DNA of 64,000 nt from Montifringilla adamsi (taxonomy: Eukaryota; Chordata; Aves; Passeriformes; Passeridae), in assembly GCA_017590115.1 (NCBI GenBank), contig JAGGNK010008337.1, positions 310,001 to 374,000 on the forward strand. The letters run 5' to 3'. The notes below the pieces were generated by a model. That model had not been told where the DNA came from and did no database searches. It saw only the letters and a program-made list of their open reading frames with translations. Numbering within the stretch: position 1 is the stretch's first letter; every line of letters starts with the position of its first letter. Of this stretch, positions 58,101 through 64,000 are shown in pieces. The translations under genes and the position numbers were made by a program.

Positions 58101-61100
58101 TAACACCTGGAGGAGATGTTGTAAAGAACAACTAATACTCTTGATCTCACCAGTTACACAAAACCAAAATATGTAAAACAAGAACAGCACAGCTCAGGAA
58201 AGAATTACTGTTCAACAATTTAATGTTTTAGCTTGGTTTCCAAAACCAATACCAGTACCACCACCCTGAAAACGCCCAAGACTTCTGAGTCCACACTGGG
58301 GATCTATTCCTCCAAATAATTTCAAATCATTACAAATTGTTCAAAAATCCTGCCATGAACTTTACCATCATATATTTCACTTTCCTGTTCAGTCAAGGTA
58401 TGGACTTCCTATTAGTTCTAAGAGATTTCTGCTGAAGACTGAGGAACAGATAGATTGCTCCTTAAAACAATTTTTTAAAATCCTGTCAAATATTCTTTAC
58501 CCAACAGGAATATCAAGAATTATTATCAAAACCTTAAGTAAGTTAAACCTTTTCAAATCCTAGAGCTATCAAAATCTTGCAGACGCACCCCAGCTAAATA
58601 AAATCTTTAGCTCCCTGCAGCTTTAACACGATCCCTGCCAGCCTTCCCCCTGCCCCCTCTACCAGGGGTGCCCGTCCTCTGCAAGCCTGCAGAGAATCAG
58701 GTCAAATCCACATGAACCACCAGCATAAGCTGTGACAGCAACAGTGAGAGGGGAGAGGAAAATGAGGGAGGTGAAAGGATGATGACAGATGATAATATCT
58801 TAAATAACCACAAGGCTTTGACAAATGGGATCTTGTGAACACTGCTAAGTAGAGAGATTTAAATCAACTGGAGCACTCATATAAAAAGCAGCTACCAAAA
58901 TGAGTAAAAGATTACTCAATTTGTCCCTACTTTTTGAGGATTGCTTCATATGGCAATCATTTTACAACCTTAATAATTTATACTGCAGCTACAGGACCAT
59001 CTATATTTCTGCTCTGCTTCACCTGATTTTGCATAATGAGGTACACTTTTATTGAGGATGTATTCCACTTACTTGTTGGCTTTAAGGCAATAAATATTAC
59101 TTTTTATTTCATTCCATACATACTCTTAATATTCTGTCTGCTTTTCAGATAAATAATGCCACAGAACAAAGTTTTCCAATCAATTCCTTGCAGCAATATC
59201 TTGACCTTTTTCCAGCCATCACACAGTTAATTCACTCAGCAGTTTGCATGAGCACAGCAATTGCTCTTTTCAGTAAAAATACTGTGCATTTATCAACGGA
59301 TGATTTTCATTTACAGTGCCTCTCTACCCAGCTTTGGGAGGTTTCTCTGAAATTCTCCAAAGACTTCTCTGGTCTTGACTAATTGAAATAATTGTGTCAG
59401 TTTTCATTTCATCATTTGTCCACTTCTCCGGATAGTTAATGCAGCTGTGAGATGTTTGCCATGCAGAAAATAAATCAGTTTGTAAGCTAAGAGAAGAAAC
59501 TGCAACAAGTTCAGACAAATCTCACTGAGGCAATGCCCAGCATCACCGCTCTCAGGTCTCCTCCCTCCCCTTCTGCAGGAGGTTCCTGCCCCACTCAGAG
59601 CTGGCAGAAGGGAGCACACACACAGGCCCCAGCTGCTCCCAGCCAGGGAAGGCCGGTGTGCACGAGTCCAGACTGTGATAGCCAGAAAGACGAGATGCAG
59701 GCACACAGCCCTTCTGGCAAGCGCTGCTGCAGGAGTGGGGATCTCCAAGGAGAAGAGGCAGACAGCTGGGACAAAAGGGAATACGATAAAGCTGCTGTAG
59801 CTTTCTGTTTGTGACCGAGGCAAAGACTTCAGGATCATTCCTCTCAGATGCACCTTCTCAGAGACAGCAGCCTAATGACTGAACTAATTGAAAGCTACAG
59901 CAACAATGAATGGGAAGTCTCACCCTTACCCAACACGTGGTCCTGCCAAGGATCAACACCGAAGGGATCTGACTGAAAGTGAACCACACAAACAAAAAAA
60001 AATCCAAACCAAAAACACCCCTTGTTTTCAGAGGCACCACTGAATGACCCCAGCACTGACAAACACTGAAGACAAGAATGCCCAGGGAAGTGAAGGCAGG
60101 GGAGCACAGAACAGGAAGGATGAGTAAAAAAAAAAAAGTGACAGAAGCTTGAGATGTCAAAAGTGAAAACTCACCCAAGCAATTCTTTGCCAGTTCCACT
60201 AATGTGGTATTTGGATAAAATTCATTGTCTGCAGCTTCACCTCTCCATCTTTTTGAAAGAAGTAGTGAACGCTGTTCATATTTACCAACTACAGCTTAAT
60301 GTTTTTCTCCTGTTTACTATAGTAACTGAAAACAATCCAGCACCTTATCTAAAATCCCAGAAAATTAGATTTTATAAAATTCAAAAAGGATAGTGACATA
60401 AAAAAGTCAGCAGCAAGACAAATATTACAAGAAATGTAACATTAATGTGTTGCGGGTGTTACTTTCAAACCCAGGTAACTCAGCTGCTACCTAAAGGTTG
60501 CTTCGGCTCCATTCATCCAAATCCTGGCTGTGTGCTCCTGCAACATTTTTTTGCATCACAACTGGCAAGTGTGTGGGTACAGGATGAGTTGGTTCAGTGA
60601 ACTGACATGATGGAAAACTAATCCTCCAACGAAAAACAGAGAAAGTTCACAAATAAATCATTTTCTGCTAGATCAAGTCAATGAATTAATTCATTCTCAG
60701 CTGAAGAATCACTTGGTCCATTGTGCCCAGAAAGGAAAGGAATATGTGGCTGGATGTAGAGGGGATGTGGAGTGACCTTTTCAGTAGCAGCCCACCCGCA
60801 CAGCAGCTTCACTGTAATATTTTATACACATATATAGATATACACACATACCAATATTTGTATTTACAGTGTGAATTGTGCAATTCTATTTCACAGCATT
60901 TCCTTCTTCCCCTACCCTATCTGATATTACTTAACAATAAGTCTTTAAAGCATTTAAGATAACTAAATTCCACATGAAGTCCTGTACTAATCTTTACAAA
61001 TTGCTGCTATCTGAAGTTTTCATTCTGCATTCCAATAGACACACTATTCCAGCAGCATACACTCCAGTGGGACAGATCTGTTAAATACAGCTAAGTTTCA

Positions 61101-64000
61101 TGTTTGCATGAAAGAACCAGAAGCCTCTTCCCAGCATAACCAAAATCCAAGCAAACCCTGTCACTACAGCTCTTAGGAGTTTTAAGAATGAGACTTCTCT
61201 AATGCTCCTGAAAAGTATTACAATGGCACAATTTATAAATCAGATATGTATGAAGAAGATGAAATAGTTTATTTCCCTCCTGGGGATTTAAAAAAGCACT
61301 GGGAACATCTTTAGCACTTTTCTCCTCCATGTGTACCTGTGAAGGGGTTGCTTTGGTTGGTTTGGTTTCTAAAGAACAATATTCTGCTGGAAGAAAATCT
61401 TTATTTTTGTCTAATATTCTCTGTAACTTAACAAGGCTCACTGGAAACCCCGAGACCTTTTTAATCAAGACAGGATCTCCTACTGCTCACTTTCTTTCCT
61501 GATGTTACTCAAACAGTAATTTCAAATTTCCATTTTAATACCATCTTTAGCTTCGCCTCCTTCATGCTTTCCCTAGAAGTGCTTCCTCTCATAGATTCTG
61601 GTATGAAGCCGATGTGGTTATCAATGAATACTCCATTGTTTGCACATTTTCAAATGCTCATAAGCCTTCCACCCATTTCCACTGTTTCCCCAGATAACCC
61701 ATTTCCAATTTTCCACTTTAGCCCCTACATAATAATAATCGAGAAAATGTCGTCACTGACAAAGATGACTAATCTCTCCAGAGTTCTTATATATTTCCTT
61801 GGGTTTCCTCTTTTGCCATGTTCCCAAAACTGTCTTCTTTTTCAAGATAAAACTATTCAAGATTACAAACACAGTTTGGTAAAACAGGAAACAATGGCTT
61901 TATGTTTAAACTTGGCATTAATCACTCAGCCCATTCTTCCATCTTTTCCTTAAGACTTCCAATTTGCTTATGTAATTTCAATAACTTGCTATATTGTTTC
62001 TTTACTAGAGATTTCCCTTCTTCCAAAATGCTTATTACTGCCTGCAGCCTGAGTTTTAAACATAGCCACAGACAAACCCGTTTATAAATGCATCCCAGAA
62101 AATTACATATCGATAGATTTTCTTCTGTTTTACTTCATCCCTGCTCCTTAGAGGTGCCCTCAAATATTTTATTGGTTTATGCTTAAAGCTAATTTGACAG
62201 AGACTGTCTACTTAGTCTTACATGAGGCGTCACAGAAGGATCAAAATTGGTTCTCCCAGCAACTGATGCTGAGGTTTGTGCTTGTGAATATCTCAAAAGC
62301 AATCTAATTATAATCTTTCCTATGGTGCAGGACAAAAATTTCATTTCATGGCTGGCTACATCCCTTGAAACTTGTTGTTTAATCACAGCCTATTCCAGAG
62401 ATACACAGAACAGCCTACAAGGCAGAGAAAAGGCAAAGAATGAAGGGCTGAAGAGAGGTGAAGGACCAGAGTTGTGGTCAGTGAAGGAAATGTGCACCAG
62501 GCTGACATAAAACTGGTTCCAAGTAAAGGCAAAGGGGAACACTGAGCCTCATTTGTCTTGACAGAGCTCAGGAATGAAAGCTTGACCCAGACCATAAACC
62601 AGCATAAAAACAGTTTAAAAAATACATAATCACTAAGTCTTGACTAGGTCAATAATAGTCACAGCAACACAGGAAAGTGACAAAATCTCCATTAATGTAT
62701 GGTTAACTGCTTTTGTAAAACACAAACAGGCCCTCAAATCCAAGGGTGTGAGCTGATTAAAGGTTTAAAAGAACTTGCATCCAACACTGTGGCATTATTC
62801 AAACCCAAACAACATGGAGAAGAAAACAAAACGCAGCCTCATTTTCAGCCCATGACAGAATCTGCAGAGTGTATCAACAGAAAGGTCTTCTGGGTGGTCT
62901 TTTGTAGGGCAGAGTTTAGAATTCCAGCCTACTCATGGCTCAGCTGCATGGAGAAAAGCAGGCACACACAAAGTGCAGATTCTCTGCCTTTCTTTTGGAG
63001 TGCCAAAAACTTGAAAAACCCTCAGTGGCAACCAAACACTCCCCCAGTCTGGCAAGTACTCAGCTGGAGTATATGACAAATCTGGTACTAATGTGCATTA
63101 GGAATCCTGGAACAACAAAACAGTCTGGAGTGGACCCTTTAAGTGAGAGTGGTAAGAATCAAACAGATGCTCCAAAACATTTGCTGAGGGTCTGCTCCCA
63201 TCTTGCCAAGTTCTTCCAATCAGGGAAGAACTTAGGGCTAACTTTCTCTTACTTACTGCCTCCTACACCAGCACACTACACTGCCCATCCCAGCCAGGAT
63301 TGTGCACACACACTGCATCTGTAAGCAAAGCAACCTCCCAACACTTTATTGTTGGTTAGGTTATCAGCTCATGAAGAGATGTTTTCTTTTTAAATATCAA
63401 AGCGTTTAAACTTGCCTTTTAAACAACAAGGAGTTTCCACAGATCAAGATCCAATTTTGAAATAGTAAATTTTTAAATTTGCCTTCTCCTTCCTACAAAA
63501 GATCACAAGAAAAGCTAAAGAAAACTTCTCAACTCTTATTTTATGGAAAGATGAAAAATACCAAATGAGGGAATTGGATATCTCGTAAGAGTTACTTAAG
63601 CAAGAAGAAACCCCATAATTATTTCGCAGTCAAAACGCAGAGATAGAACTTTCTACTTCAAGCATTAAGTAGTTTTCAAGACAACGCTGAAAAAGTAATA
63701 ATTTTCCAAAGAGCAAAGTACTTCTAGAGCAGGGAGATAGGTTTTTTCCTAAGAGTGCAAAAATACTTTGCTTGATTCTTTGACACTTAAGGGTAGCAAG
63801 TTAGGAATTGAAACAAGAAAATCTGCATTTAGCATTACAAATATGAACACCCTAGCTGGTATTGGAAAAAAAAAGGAGTTGAATGAGTAAAAGAAAACAT
63901 GCTTTTTCAAGGGTCAAATACACTTTAATACATGCAAGATCAACTCCTAAAATCCACCCAGACCTTGGGGTGTGATTGTGACCCTCAGTGTGAGCCACAG
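52164..64000 (-). other. SLX4IP: Probable upstream SLX4IP intron sequence
   Basis: SLX4IP has long introns in human. I found no further SLX4IP exon here (in particular none carrying the expected FPDRFVVCV-type segment), nor any other gene, RNA or full repeat. An AC/AT-rich simple stretch lies at about 60831-60860. Short ORFs on both strands look like chance. A small internal exon could have escaped a read by eye. Confidence 0.65.

Noticed and set aside
59404..60199. 149- and 113-codon minus-strand open frames considered as SLX4IP exons
   Set aside because: No similarity to SLX4IP, no fitting splice phase, and biased low-complexity stretches.
63088..63135. Minus-strand PLSLKG and PDCFVV words resembling pieces of SLX4IP
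   Set aside because: The two words are only a few residues apart here but far apart in the real protein, and no matching splice sites frame them. Chance similarity.

Overview
This window is bird (avian) nuclear DNA. It carries short CR1 retrotransposon fragments with the CR1 3' tail typical of birds, a GC-rich CpG-island promoter, GT-AG introns and protein exons that can be followed codon by codon. I cannot name the species from sequence alone.

Layout. Bases 1 to about 5440 are upstream flank with no gene I can support and a few decayed repeats. From about 5440 to 7060 there is a CpG island containing an NRF1-type palindrome, the 5' leader and exon 1 of JAG1. JAG1 (Jagged-1, a Notch ligand) runs on the + strand from the ATG at 6808 to the stop at 40300. 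All 26 coding exons of the vertebrate gene are present with intact frame and add up to 1216 codons plus stop, against 1218 in human. Intron 2 (10.7 kb), intron 3 (5.4 kb) and intron 5 (3.7 kb) are long. Exons 6-26 are packed into about 11 kb. The 3' UTR runs from 40301 to a poly(A) signal at 41776, with a possible second one at 42460.

An intergenic stretch of about 7.9 kb follows, holding a CR1 fragment of about 580 bp on the minus strand plus microsatellites. On the minus strand, converging on JAG1, are the last two coding exons of SLX4IP (52163..52054 and 50570..49742). The exon-exon junction restores the reading frame across a split Ile codon. The rest of the window (52164-64000) is probably an upstream SLX4IP intron. 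I found no further exon there.

The genes are neighbours, not a functional unit. JAG1 is a single-pass membrane ligand for Notch receptors; SLX4IP is a nuclear protein that binds the SLX4 nuclease scaffold. Their tail-to-tail order matches what is known for human chromosome 20. I see no bacterial, viral or novel multi-gene system. The points most worth checking are regulatory: a cluster of miRNA seed matches in the JAG1 3' UTR, a conserved leader with an internal TATA-like block, and several repeat-free, AT-rich motif clusters that could be enhancers.
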